DNA of 64,000 bases from Emydura subglobosa (lineage: Eukaryota; Chordata; Testudines; Chelidae), in assembly GCA_007922225.1 (NCBI GenBank), contig ML679954.1:23767003-23831002 (forward strand), given 5' to 3'. Below, one piece after another: positions 12,313-24,049 of the stretch. A program made the position numbers and the translations under genes. The notes under the pieces were generated by a model. It did no database searches and was not told the origin of the DNA. It saw nothing but the letters and a program-made list of their open reading frames with translations. Each line of letters opens with the position of its first letter. The first letter of the stretch is position 1.

Positions 12313-14254
12313 GTTAGACAAGGCAAAGTTTATTTCCTGAAAAGAACAAACAAATGTTCCCAGCATGCTTCAGGCTGTAAGGCTTTCTCACACACGACAC
12401 TTGTTAAAGCACACGGCCCTTTGGAATATACAAGGAAGTAGTCATGGATCTTCTAAATTTTAAAATCTTTTTTTTCCAAACATCCCATTAAAGAAAATCT
12501 CTCTCAATATAAGCAATGGAAAAATCTTTTGTATGCTTTCATGAGACAGCATAATGTCTCCAAGTTTCTGTTTTAAAAAGGTAAGCTAACTGGGATATCT
12601 AATTGACTGAACAGTCATATGTATGCGTCTTTCATAAAACATAAAGTATAGTTAAATCATTAAAGTATTATCAAGTGTCAAGACAAACACACAAGGTCAA
12701 GGAAATTCGGCAGAATGCCTGCATTGAGATCTTTTACTTAGCCTAGGCATTTCACTAGTATCATACATAATTGTCCTGAACTGAAACTTCCTGACGAAGG
12801 ATCATAAGTGTTTAAATGACTTGGCAACAATAGACGTGTTAAATAACATAGCAGCTATCTTAACTTTCTTGTTCCAGCTGTTTTTCTTTGGCCTGTATAA
12901 CATTATTTTAATCTGTTTTTTCTTAATTTTTGTAACAATAGTATGGGATATTGAGATAAAAAGAGTGAAATGCAAATACAAAACTAAATTGCTGACAGAA
13001 ACATTGTGAACATAGATACATACTATATATAAGGTGCGTCCAAGTACAGAAAATAAACATTCCTAAGAGAGAAATCCACAAGGTAGACCTCTACAGAGTA
13101 AATCAAATGAATGCCCTTCCATGCAAAAACCCACCCTCTAAAATACATGGAAAGTCTTTCCTATTTAAATGCTTTGATAGTAAGCCAATTAGACACCGAA
13201 ATATAAATTCAAATGTATTTAATTTTAGTCAGTCACAGATTTTAGCCACTTTTCCTTTGAATGGTGCCATAAACTCTTCTTTTAAAAACAATAATAATTA
13301 CATCCAGGTGCTCAGAAACCGTGCTATAAGAACTTAGATAGGTATATTAAGGTGCCAAGGTATATGTATAGGCACTAACCAATATATCCAAACGTATCCT
13401 ATTCCCATTTCATAAAGCTATATCTATGGATTTTCTACTTTTCTTGCCTCCCAGTACCATCAGGAGCTTTCCTACATATCCTTGGAGTATTTGCCCTAAT
13501 TTTCTGTTTAAAGCTGCAATAAAGTTGGAAGGCTTGTTCACCTGTCCTCTCCAATCAATGATTTAGAAAGGCCATTCTCTCCTGCCTGGGCAGTACTGGA
13601 GTCCTGACATCTGATAAGCGAAATATAAAAATAAATTGGTGCATACTTTAAGAGAAGGACCCTCCTGCTTCCTCCAGCAAGCAGTAAAACCTGAAACAAC
13701 ACCATAATATTTTTAAATTCTAAGTGTTAGTGACTATCAGAAGGCAGAAAAGCTGTAGATTAACTTTGTGGATTCATAATTAATTTATGCAGATTTAGTG
13801 AACATGAAGACCATAAATTCCCTCTCTATATTATGCGCTATGAATTCCATGTAGAACCATTTCAAAGTGCTTCTACTTAACACCTAATGTCAGTTAAAAT
13901 TCAACATTACTTTTTCTGTGATCATACCCAGTCAGCCAGCATCAATTCGACACTCAGACAACAGGATACGTTGAGAGAGAAAACTAGAAACTGGAGAGCA
14001 TGACCAGAGCCAATTGAACTTGACCTTTTTCCCTATCTTTTTAGTTGCTTTGTTCAGTGTTCCAAGCCATGTCTGAAATAACATAGGGACTGGCTGAACT
14101 TCAGCCAGATTAACATACACGCCAAAGAAGCCCCCGGTGTTGGAAATGTCCTGACAATTTGTGTCAGAGGTTGCCAGCCGATAACATCATTGCTAGCCTT
14201 TCAGGAGGGGGATATGCAGCAAGAGAATCAGACAAGAGACAGTAACAGTATGTG
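12313..14254. other. Non-coding stretch, no gene seen
   Basis: AT-rich. Open frames at 12821-13009 (hydrophobic, T-rich) and 13107-13337 have AT-driven composition and no domain, so I do not call them genes. No repeat family is recognised. Confidence 0.55.
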
Positions 14255-14262
14255 GACTACAG

Positions 14263-15392
14263 TAGAGGTTCTCAACCAGGGGTATATGTATCACTGGGGG
14301 GAGAGGGATCACACAGAGGCCTTCCAGGGCAACTCATCTAGGTATTTTCTAGTTTTACAACAGGGTACATAAAAAGCACTAGCAAAGTCAGTACAAACTC
14401 AAATTTCATACAGACAATGACTTGTTTATACTGCTTTATATACTATACACTGAAATGTAGGTATAATATTTATATTCCAATTGGTTTATTTTATAATGAT
14501 ATGGTAAAAATGACAAAGTAAGCAATTTTTCAATAATAATAGTATGCTGTGACACTTTTGTATTTTTATGTCTGATCTTCTAAGCAAGTAGTTTTTAAGT
14601 GAAGTGAACCTTGGGGTATGCAAGACAAATCAGACTCCTGACCGGGGCACAGTCATAGAATCATAGAAGATTAGGGCTGGAAGGGACTTCAGGAGATCAG
14701 TCTAGTCTAACCCCTTGCTCAAAGCAGGACCAACCCCAACTAAATCATCCCAGCCAGGGCTTTGTCAAGCCGGGTCTTAAAAACCTTGAAGGATGAAGAT
14801 GCCACCACCTTCTAGGTAACCTATTCCAGTGCTTTCACCACCCTCTTAATAAAAATGTTTTTCTTAATATCCAACCCAGGCCTCCTCCCACTGCAACTTA
14901 AGACCATTGCTTCTTGTTCTCTCATCTGCCACCACTGAGAACAAGCTAACTCCATCCTCTTTTAAATCCCCTTCAGGTAGTTGAACGTTGCTATTGAATC
15001 CCCCCCTCATTCTTCTCTTCTGCAGACTAAGTAAGCCCAGTTCTCTCAGCCTCTCCTCATAAATCATGTGCCCCAGCCCCCTAATCATTTTTGTTGCCCT
15101 CTGCCCAACTCTCTCCAATTTGTCCACATCCTTTCTGTAGTGGGGGGCCCAAAACTGGAAACAATACTCCAAATGTGGCCTCACAAATGCTAAAGAGAGG
15201 GAAATTTCCCTCCATCTGCTGACAATGCTCCTACTAATGCAGCCCAATATGCCATTAGCCTTCTTGGTATAAGGCCACACTATTGACTCATATCTAGCTT
15301 CTTGTCTATTCTAACCCCCAAGTCCTTTTCTGAAGACATGCTGTCTAGCCAATTGTCTGTAGTCAGTAATCTGGAAAAGTTGAAAACCATTG
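14263..15392. mobile_element. hAT/Charlie-like DNA transposon, split by a CR1
   Basis: The left end TAGAGGTTCTCAACCAGGGG and the inverted right end (CAATGGTTTTCAAC on the minus strand) are typical hAT-Charlie termini. Flanking 8-bp sequences are GACTACAG (14255-14262) and GACTATAG (15393-15400), agreeing at seven of eight positions; hAT elements make 8-bp duplications. Without the CR1 the element is only about 430 bp. It is very AT-rich inside and has no transposase sequence, so it is non-autonomous. The reversed CR1 at 14653-15345 must have inserted later. Confidence 0.75.
14653..15345 (-). mobile_element. CR1 LINE fragment nested in the hAT-like element
   Basis: Begins with the reversed CR1 3' tail TCATAGAATCATAGAA and reads on the minus strand through the C-terminal part of ORF2. 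The motifs [32 protein letters not shown] and [18 protein letters not shown] lie in a 138-codon minus-strand frame (14864-15280). A frameshift after the RMRGG motif and the missing 5' part make it a dead copy. The 3' end is intact and the 5' end is truncated near 15345, just inside the right terminus of the host hAT-like element. Confidence 0.93.
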
Positions 15393-15400
15393 GACTATAG

Positions 15401-16355
15401 GCAGGAAAATACAGCAGTCTGTCTTTTCAGAGATGTCACTTGAAAAGGCCCCCAGTAGAATGGATTGGCCCAAACAGGGCTGGAGAGCTGTAAGGATATG
15501 CCTTGGTAGCCTAATGAGTGCTCAGGGTAAAGGGAGAAAGTTGAGGGAAGAGGCAGGGGTTATTTCCTGAAACCTCCTCTATCTGTACTCAAAATATCTC
15601 ACTGAAACAAATACAATATATTTTACAACAAAAATTCTCAAGACCCCCACAGCATTCAATGTACTAAACAATTTCCTTAACAGCTACACTATAATTATGA
15701 TCATACCATTAGAGAACATACACAGTAGGCACCTTGGAAAAAAACCCCTCTGGTTCCTTAATATTTTATTTAGTTTTATGATGCAGCGTTGCAGTCTTTG
15801 TAATAGAAACTGATCTTTATGATTTACAAAAAACTTCTAAAGTGAACTTTCTGTAGGTTTCTCATTTTAAACTGAAACTGACTCCGTGCACTGTAATTGT
15901 GATTTCCCTTTGGATGCATAGCTAGGAATGCTAAGTGTATCCCTTTGCTCAAACGCAATTCAAAAATCTACTGTGAAAATTTCTATGCAGTTGAATGCAT
16001 TAGCATTCCACAGGTTAAGTCAGAGTACACCTGTACACAGACATCTATTTTGAATCAATTTTATAGCCTTAAATGATTAAGTCTTGAAATAAATGTTTGA
16101 ATATGCCTTGTGAGGAAAAATTATGATGAATAAAAAGATGACAGTTACTTTGTTCTCCACTGAGACCTGAAACAGATTTATCCTGGTAAGAAACATTACT
16201 AGGGTGATGATGAGGTAATAATCTGTATTTTCATTTTCAATTATCAGAGAGGTTTGCTAATCCAGTACTTTTTCATGTGTTTAAAATCTCTTCTAGCATA
16301 CTTCTGTTTTCTGTCCTCTGTTTTTCTCTTGCTGAAATAACAGTTATAACTATAC
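15401..16355. other. Non-coding stretch, no gene seen
   Basis: AT-rich sequence between the hAT-like element and the solo LTR. No family match, no domain-bearing frame. Confidence 0.55.
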
Positions 16356-16359
16356 ATAG

Positions 16360-17240
16360 TGTGAGATAGCGAAGGCGGAGGGCAGCAGGAGAGTGGTCCT
16401 ATTTGTGGCCCGGGAAGCGGGCGGGCCGAGGCCCGCCCACTGCAAAAGGCCCCTCCCCCAGCCTAAGGGGAGGAGTCACTGGACCCGGGAAACAACTAAC
16501 TTCGGGGGACAACGAATGAAAAACAGGGGGGGACGTGGGGGTCACAGGGACAAAAGGAGGGAACCGGAGGGGGACACCGAGCAGAGAACCCCGGACAGCG
16601 CCCACTGCTCCCGGAAGGCATCAAGGGAGCCGGCGGACGCTGCCCAGAGGAACTCTGCCCGGAGCCGTGAACACACAAGGGACCGGAAGTAGGCCCCACA
16701 GTCGCAGAGCACCCCCCCGGCCAACCTCCTCTCCCTGGTCTTGTAGATGGCCAGCAGGAGAGTGGTGGATGGGAGATATGCGAGTCCCAGAATGCTCAGA
16801 GCCTTGTTTCCTACAGCCTAACTGAGCCATTAGGGGGCAATTAGGAGCAGCTGAGGGTGATTAAGGACTAGCCAGGTGCTCCATAAAAGCCCTCTGTTCC
16901 AAACAGTCAGTGCATGAGCTGGAGGAAGTAGGAGTGCTGTGCTGTGGACTGGAGAGCAGAGTCTTGTCGTGGAGCAGCCAGGAGGAAGGTACCGGCTCAA
17001 GAAGCCAGAAGGACTGAAGGAGGGGGGAAAAGTAGCCCAGGGGAATAGCGTGCAGTCTGCAATACAGTACCAGCAGCACATAGCTGCTCCTCATAGGGCC
17101 CCTGGGCTGGGACCTGGAGGAGTGGGTGGGCCTGGGTCCCTACCCTTTTCCCTGGGAAGACTGGGTGACGGGCAGCTTCCTGGCCCACTACAAGCCGGAG
17201 AGCGCGAGACCCACTAGGGGGAAGCCGACCATCAACCACA
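16360..17240 (+). mobile_element. Solo LTR, Ty3/Gypsy-type (copy A)
   Basis: Starts TGTGAGATAG and ends ATCAACCACA, with the usual TG...CA termini. It is bounded by identical 4-bp direct repeats, ATAG at 16356-16359 and ATAG at 17241-17244. No gag or pol adjoins it, so LTR-LTR recombination has left a solo LTR of 881 bp. It is much GC-richer than its surroundings. A CATAAAAGCC TATA-like box lies at about 16882-16891. Several open frames on both strands between 16393 and 17239 are by-products of this GC-rich sequence. A second copy of the family is at 41139-41809; the two share start, end, TATA region and the GGAAAAGTAGCCCAGGGGAA block. Confidence 0.88.
16383..16766. repeat. 15-bp direct repeats flanking a 354-bp segment inside LTR copy A
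   Basis: CAGCAGGAGAGTGGT occurs at 16383-16397 and again, identically, at 16752-16766. The GC-rich 354 bp between them, plus one repeat copy, is absent at the equivalent point in LTR copy B, which has a single CAGTAGGAGAGTGC. This could be an insertion with a 15-bp target duplication, or ancestral sequence lost from copy B by recombination between the repeats. Confidence 0.8.
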
Positions 17241-17244
17241 ATAG

Positions 17245-18426
17245 CTATGTGTGTACACTGGAACTGCTCCCCATCAGCAAAGACACATTATTTTCACTGT
17301 GGTAAAGGGGACCTTGTTGATTTTCCTGCAGCCAGCTGTAAAACTATCAATTCATCCAACTGGCTTAACCTATGACTTGGGAAGAAGTTCAGGGAATGGG
17401 TCTAAAATCTTTGTAAATGCCACTATATATAAATAAATAAAATCAGGAAAAAACATGGTGGCCTCTAGGCAAATCCAGGGTTGGATTTAAGGTGTCTTTC
17501 ACCAAAGAGATTCCAAAATACTCTATAATTTATGCATTCAGTAATTTATCTCCTTGCTCTGTGGGAAACACTATGCTTGAACTGCAAATAGAAGGAGCAC
17601 CTTCTTAATAAACGAATTGCACACAAGATGAAGAAACCAAAGTTTCCTTTCTGCTTTTGAACATATAGCTCTCTCATATGGCAGTGTTTAGACCAGCTGT
17701 TGCTCTACCTCCTGGTTGGCTTACTTCTTGCTTCAATGTAATATTTCTAGAAAAGGCAGAAGCTTTGACACATTTTAATTTCTTTGTATACAACAACTAA
17801 TTTGCATCATTAGTTCTATTAAACTTGTAGGTGATGAATTGCCTAATTTGTAATCATGCAGTCGTAGGCCCGTTTTTTTTCATTGCTCAAATGTCTGTTT
17901 CTCTTCTTCAGTGATCCGTTGAATTCCTCTTAAACTTTTTTCATTTTTGTATGTGTCAAGCCTGCACAAAATCTACCACTTGTAGCAGGTAAATAAAAGA
18001 GATGATAGTTGAAAGCGTTGGTATTTGGGATGAGTACAAGTTCATAGCACCTCTTCCCATAAACTGCAAACAATGCCTGAATTGATCTCAACGCTTGCAA
18101 AGCACAGGAGTAGGATGAGGTGTTTTTTTTATCCGTATGCTGTGGTCTCAATTAAAACATTATCTATATCTGTAGGTTTCAGTTAGAAAGTATAATTGCA
18201 GAAAAGGAAATACTCACTGCACTGGAAGAAAAAGGGAAACATACCATAGAGCTCAGCAAATACTTGAAAAAAAAGTTATTGGCCAACATTTGTTTGAATA
18301 AAAACTGCAAGTGAACTTCAACAAAATTTGCAACCTCTTTTATGTGCTTTCTGTGAACATCCTTATGTTCAAACTCATGTTTGCTGAAAGAGAAAATGGG
18401 CCTGCATGTAAAGCATGATAGTATTT
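17245..18426. other. Non-coding stretch, no gene seen
   Basis: Unique AT-rich sequence with short open frames only. Nothing recognised. Confidence 0.55.
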
Positions 18427-19056
18427 GATCATTAGCTAATAAAGGCTCAGATTCTTGACTTTTAAAAATGGCTGTTTTGAGCCGTACAACTGGTAGGTTC
18501 TGGGTCTAATGCCAATGTAGCCAACTGCAGGATGATCACTCCAATGCATGGGCGATTGTCTGGAGTTTAGAGCTAGTTAATGAGTCCTGTGTTACCCCAG
18601 TCATTGGAATATTGGGTATAGTCAGATTGATGGGGGCTGGCCCAGAATTAGGGGAGCACAAAGGTCACATTTACACATCCTATCCTGAATTGTGCTGTGT
18701 GTTTTTAATCCACAGCTGAGGATCCAGGCCAGTAACTTCACAACAAAGTTTGAGTTTTGGACAAATAACTAATATTAACAAAATTTGTGTTAAATTTATA
18801 TGGAGATATATATTTAGTGACCTCTCTATAGACATAGGATAAAAGACTTAAAGTACATATAAAAGGTATAAAAAAAGATGACCAAGATTGGGTAAATCAA
18901 TGGACCAAACTATACTCTTTATTACACTCCATATAAATCAAAACCAACTTAATGATAACTTACAATTGGCTACATTGGCTCTAGACCCAAAACCTACCAG
19001 TGATATGGCACAAAACAGCCATTTTTAAAAGTCTGGGCCTTTATTAGCTAATGATC
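18427..19056. mobile_element. Inverted-repeat element, about 630 bp, unclassified
   Basis: The left arm (18427-18524) reappears as its reverse complement in the right arm (18964-19056). Shared blocks include GATCATTAGCTAATAAAGGC, TTTTAAAAATGGCTGTTTTG and CCAATGTAGCCAA. By eye, identity is about 85% over 95 bp, with one 5-bp length difference. The interior of about 440 bp is AT-rich and non-coding. This structure suggests a non-autonomous DNA transposon. I cannot assign a superfamily because the outer ends and target duplication are not clear. Confidence 0.65.
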
Positions 19057-20483
19057 TAAATTGCTAAATATTACTGTTTAGTAGTGGATTGTGGTGGGTA
19101 TTTTATTTAAGATTCCCTCGTCAGCCTGCGCTGGAGGCTCTTGTTCAGACACCCAAACAATTCCACTTTGCAGGTGCAGTGAAAATACCCATTTGCACAA
19201 GGATTTAAAATATTGAGCCCAGTTCTCATTTACACTAAGACAACAGTGTTTGGCCCAGTATATGTTTCTGCATTACCTATCATTAAAAATAACCCATCCT
19301 AAATATAGCCACTATAATTTTGGTACTATATTAGATATAGGAATCCAAACTAAAAATATTTTAAATTACTTCTTATTGGACAGTATCAAAAATGTTACAT
19401 TTCCAGACTTGGTGTCTTTTCCTTTTAAAAAAAAATCCCTGTATATTATACATTTTTTAAAATGCTATGTTACTTATAGTCTATAGTATTTCCTGTCTAC
19501 TGAAAGCTGCTCATTTATCTTACACTGGTGATATTGTTTTAGCTGACCTAGAGTGCAACCTTAGTTGAACAGAATGTGAAATAGAAGCCAATAAAGAACA
19601 TTTTTACATTTGGAAGTCATAAATATTGAACAGATTTCTTGTCCTGCTTATAAAGAAGTGTCATGACTTTTATGTTTTTGCCCTCAGTCTTAAAAGGCAA
19701 AGACCTTAGTATACAGAAATCTTTTTTACACTTCTAAAAAAGTAAAGGCCCATTTCTGAAAATTTAATAATAGATACAAATTGTCTGAGATGCAAAATAC
19801 AAGCATTAATTTAACGTTGAAACTGAAATATCAAGCACGCAAAAGTCAGAATATTCTGAAAGCTCAGATTGTTCCAGATCGGTTAAGGTAGCCAAGGTGC
19901 ACATGCTGTATAGTATAAGATCTTTTTTTAACAATATTATTTAACAATATTTAACAATACTTTTGAAAGGTCAAATAGGAATAGAGATCACTATATGTGC
20001 TACTTAGTTTTTTTTTTTTTTTCTAAATATGATGGAGACTAAGAGACCAAGTCTGTTCTAGAGAGATGTTAGAGTATTTAAATTCTGTAGTTTCTCACAC
20101 ATGCATTGACTTTTTAATCCATGGAATTTCCCAGTTAATAATACTCTTCTCACAACTTGCTGACTTTAATATTTACATAACTTTAAAAAAAAAAAAAAAA
20201 AAAAAATTCTGAAATGTTTTTCACCAATTTAGTATGGATTTTAGATTTCAGATCTACAAAACAAGCCAAGTTTGAATCTTCTCAGAGGGCCAACCAATTA
20301 TTAAGTTGCCCAAAACACAACTTTTCTAGTCAGAACATATTGGGCAATTTTTTTCACCTTTATTGTTTGAAATGAAGCTTGAAAATTGCATCCCAAAGGA
20401 ATTTTTGAGAACGCTTTGAATGCAGAGGGCAGTTAGAATAGAAACTAGAACTCAGCCATAACTATTTTAAGTACAAAACTAAA
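19057..20483. other. Non-coding stretch with a poly-A run
   Basis: AT-rich; a 22-base A-run at 20185-20206 and an AACAATATTT-type short repeat near 19930-19965. Part of a GTGTAAAT-type repeat arm may lie near 19215-19245. No gene seen. Confidence 0.5.
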
Positions 20484-20556
20484 AGGGCCTAATCCTATTC
20501 CCACTACAATCAATGCAAAACTCCCATTTATTTCACTGGTACAGAATCAAGTGCCT
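20484..20556. repeat. Short fold-back repeat (AAAACTCCCATT family)
   Basis: GGGCCTAATCCTATTCCCAC at the left is mirrored loosely by GGTACAGAATCAAGTGCC at the right, around AAAACTCCCATTTATTTCAC. Same family as 10795-10885. Confidence 0.4.
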
Positions 20557-21194
20557 GTTGGTACTGCAGTACCTAGCAGTAGCAAAGTGAAGATATACTG
20601 GTGCTTGCAAATTGTGCAGTGAGCACTTTTTGAAGAGTTTCATTCACTTAATATAGTCATGAAATGATACTGAGCACTGAAATGGGGACCTCTTAATTAA
20701 GCATTTTGTAAAAAATATATTTAGTGAAAAGGAAAAGCACACACCAAACTCTTTAACAAAAATATCCACAAATATACCTTACAGTGAAAGTGTTTTTCAT
20801 GCAGAACTGTCATAAAGCTTTGCAAAATGCCATTATCACTGGGTTAGTGTTTGCGTAGGAAAATTGACATTTTCCACTTGCAGAATTTGCCTTTCATTTT
20901 TTAGGGAGGGATGGAGATTCACATAGGAACAAAGGATGTATTGATGTTTCATAAAGCCTCTTATATTTGGTTTAAAGACTGCGTTAGCACTATTAACCGG
21001 AAATTTGCTTTGACATTACTAAAACTTAGAAAATTGACACAAGTATTTTTTATTTCTTTATATATAGAAGTACATAAAGTAATATCAACCGTACCCATCA
21101 ATATGACTTTGACTTAATTTTGAAGAACCACATTTCATTTTAGTTTGTGTTCTGAGACTGTCCATGGTCTTCGAAAAGTATGAGGTAGTATCTA
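20557..21194. other. Non-coding stretch, no gene seen
   Basis: AT-rich. The open frame at 20911-21117 (68 codons) has no domain. Confidence 0.5.
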
Positions 21195-21400
21195 CAAGAA
21201 AGGACTGGGCATTAGGAGACTATGATCTATGCCTGATTTTTCTCACGGTCTTGCTTTGTAACCTTAGGCAAGTCACTTAAGACAACTAAGGCTTATGATG
21301 TTTATCTGTAAAATGGAGATGATGATACCTCTTTAGCTTATGGGACATTGTGAATCTTACTTCATAAATGTTTATAAACTACTCTACTGGAAAGTGCTTT
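21195..21400 (+). mobile_element. MIR-type SINE fragment
   Basis: Carries the core signature of amniote MIR SINEs in sense orientation: TTAGGCAAGTCACTTAAGAC, then CTGTAAAATGGAGATGATGA, then a tail with CATAAATGTTTATAAA and GGAAAGTGCTTTT. The tRNA-like head is too decayed to define. Old and inert. Confidence 0.65.
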
Positions 21401-22254
21401 TAAAATGTGCAAACTGTTATTGTTTTTATTGCTTATTATTTATTAAATTGACTGAATATGGACAGCAAGCTTGGAACAACATTCTTAATAATTTTTTAGG
21501 ACAGTTTTTATTTCCATCCTTTTGTAAGGATGAGGGGGGAAAATTTGGCACTATTGAATTGCCATCTGTTTACATCTTGTATACTTTCTTAATTATCTGG
21601 GGATCTCATTAGCAGAAACATTAATCTATAACTAGTTTGTGTTTCTATCACTTTTTATGAATCTTTAAAAAATAATAATCCATAATTTCCACACTGGTTT
21701 CCAAATACATTTACCAAAAATGGCTGGTATCTTGATGCAGTTGAAGTTTTCTAAACAGTTACATTTGAATGTGATGGCTTAAAAAATGTCCTTGACATTT
21801 TGAAAGTTTACATGTGTTAGGAATAATAATGTCTCCTTTCTCATTAAAATGGCTTTTTCATCGATGGCAGTGATTGCATATACAGAACCATTCTAGAAAG
21901 AAAAAATCACATTCGTATTCTGAATCTAAATAAGATATTTGAATCATAGTTATATAGATTTACTTCTTTTCCCCATAGGCAAAAAAAGTAACAACATGAT
22001 ATTGTACAATCCCAAGTGTTTGTTTTAATATGTCTATGCAACTCAGAAGGTACTGTCTGGACCAATCTTTATTAATCTTTATTATGAACCTTCAATAGCT
22101 ACTTCACAGTTTTGAGCTGAAACAGTTTCCAGGTAAGTCTGACTTTGCCCTCTTAACCATAATTAAATATTCACAGAAATCTTATAGTGGCCTTGAAAAC
22201 AGTATGTTAGGTCTGGTCCTGAACATACTTGTCAATAATCCCTCATTTTTGAGA
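21401..22254. other. Non-coding stretch, no gene seen
   Basis: AT-rich sequence with no family match. The open frame covering 21340-21612 begins inside the MIR fragment and has no domain. Confidence 0.5.
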
Positions 22255-22360
22255 GTTGGTTGTCATTTTAAGCTGTTTGGGGCAAGTTGGCTTTTTTGTT
22301 CTGTGTTTATACAGTGCTTAGCTAAAAGAGTCCTGATCCATGACTGGGACTTGTAGGCCT
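22255..22360 (+). mobile_element. Old LINE 3'-tail fragment
   Basis: TAAGCTGTTTGGGGCAAG, TTGTTCTGTGTTTATACAGT and CCATGACTGGGACTTGTAGG resemble, from memory, the conserved tail of an ancient amniote L2/L3-type LINE. A second tail of related type is at 40998-41075. Too short to classify firmly. Confidence 0.4.
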
Positions 22361-22689
22361 ATAATACAATTTTAGCCCCAAGGTTACCTATGTTCTGAAC
22401 AATTGTGGAATTTCCTTCTTATTGAAATTTACATCAGAAATAAGGAATCATAAAACTGAAGTTATAGAAAGAGCTTGTTACATGATTTTTTCTTTCCATC
22501 TCCCTCATTTGGGCGCTGGTAAGTTGAAGTGAATTGAACAAGTGCTTTATTAATTGTGACACCCTAAACATAGATGTAATCACCTGAATTCTAAGACTTC
22601 TGATCGGTTGAGGATGGGGGGGTTAGTGGTGTTTTTTGGTTGCATAAATAAAAACCTCAAATAAAAACAAAAAAGAGAGTGAAAACCTA

Positions 22690-23640
22690 GTGGAGATACA
22701 GATCTCCAATTTAGGTGTCTAAATCCAATATTAAGGTAGCAATGACATTCACAAAGCCAACATTACCCTACACCTAACCATGTAGATGTCTAAAGTCCTT
22801 AGATGCCATAAAAATCCCCAAGGCACCTACATTTCAATGGCTGGGCATGCATACAACTTCCTGAGTCCTGATACCATCTACTAGCTCAGCACCTAACTCA
22901 TGTGGGATTCACAAACTAGGTGTTCCCTGTCAATCCTGTCTTTCACACCCAATCCAGTAGGCATGCTCAACAGTTGCTTTCAAGTATGTCTACCAGATAG
23001 AGTCCCACACAAACACAGGAGAAGGAGGAGGTACTGCTGCTTAATACCTGCCACATATATCCAGTGGTTAGAGCATTCACCCAGGAGGTGGGGGACCCAG
23101 ATCAAATCTCTCAGGTCCATTGAATATTTAATTATTTTATACACAGAGCACAGCTCCAACAGGAGAGATTGAAAGAGACCCATTTCTGAATATATGTCAT
23201 AGCCCAGTCTTTAGGCACTCACCTGGGAGTCCCAGGTTCTAGTCCCAGCTTCACATCAGTCAGATTGGGGATTTGAATCCGGTTCTCTCGTATTCTGCAT
23301 GAGTGCTTTAATGACTGGGCTATGGGCAGGGCTCCTCATTTTTTTCAAGAAAAAGCACTGACCTGGCTTAGGCACCTAACTCCAAGAGAAGTTCACAGTT
23401 GTGGATCCTGAGGGAGGTCCAGGCCCCTCAGTCCAGCCTAGATTTAGACACCTAATTCCCTATGAAGGGCATGGTTTAGACCCCACCCCTCTTCTCAGCA
23501 TTTCCTACTGGCTTGTTTCTGCTCCCATTCTTAGGCCCCTGACTCTCCCCATGCATTGTATGGGATGCATAGACATCTACTCAAGGTTGTGAATTCCACT
23601 AGGCAGCACTGTGCCTAAAAGTTAGACAGAGCAGTTCTTA
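22690..23640. repeat. Dispersed repeat with tRNA-promoter-like segments
   Basis: A stretch of about 950 bp rich in the motif CACCTAA/TTAGGTG in both orientations. ATTTAGGTGTCTAAATCC near 22710 is mirrored by GATTTAGACACCTAA near 23443. In the middle are two segments resembling RNA polymerase III internal promoters: CAGTGGTTAGAGCATTCACC near 23061, and a box-B-like GGTTCTAGTCC at about 23235-23245. Neither folds into an obvious cloverleaf, so they are not tRNA genes. I take it for a non-autonomous element of a type I remember from turtle and crocodilian DNA; the boundaries are approximate. Confidence 0.4.
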
Positions 23641-24049
23641 GTGTTATGATGTCTCAATCTCTTTTGGGAATACATCCCCTAGTGCACAGCACCAGAGATC
23701 ACTTGATTACAATCAGTTATGCAACAGTATTAATTTCAATAGCAAAATCACTAAGGCTCATTAATTCAGGCATGCTTAACACGAAGTGCCGGATAACTGC
23801 CAAGAGATGTAAGCAGACAGAATCAAACTAAAACCCAGTAGTTGTGGAGTCTTGTCAGTGGAAAAAAGATTTTTTCCACCAGAAGTACATTTGATCAGAA
23901 AAGCAGTTCATAAATTAAGACACACTGTGAAAAGTAGTGATCACTGGAGTTAGATAATTATTCTTACATTTTTTTCCAGATGCTACTTAAAGAATGGACA
24001 GTGGGAGCTAAAATGAAGTTAATTGCTTAAATCTGTTTGAGCAGGGGAA
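23641..24049. other. Non-coding stretch, no gene seen
   Basis: No family match. The short frame at 23646-23831 has no domain. Confidence 0.5.

Noticed and set aside
16393..17239. Cluster of overlapping open frames on both strands
   Set aside because: They fall in the GC-rich solo LTR and overlap each other in several frames, as expected of GC-rich non-coding DNA.
23050..23300. tRNA genes
   Set aside because: Promoter-like boxes are present but no cloverleaf stems or anticodon arm can be drawn.
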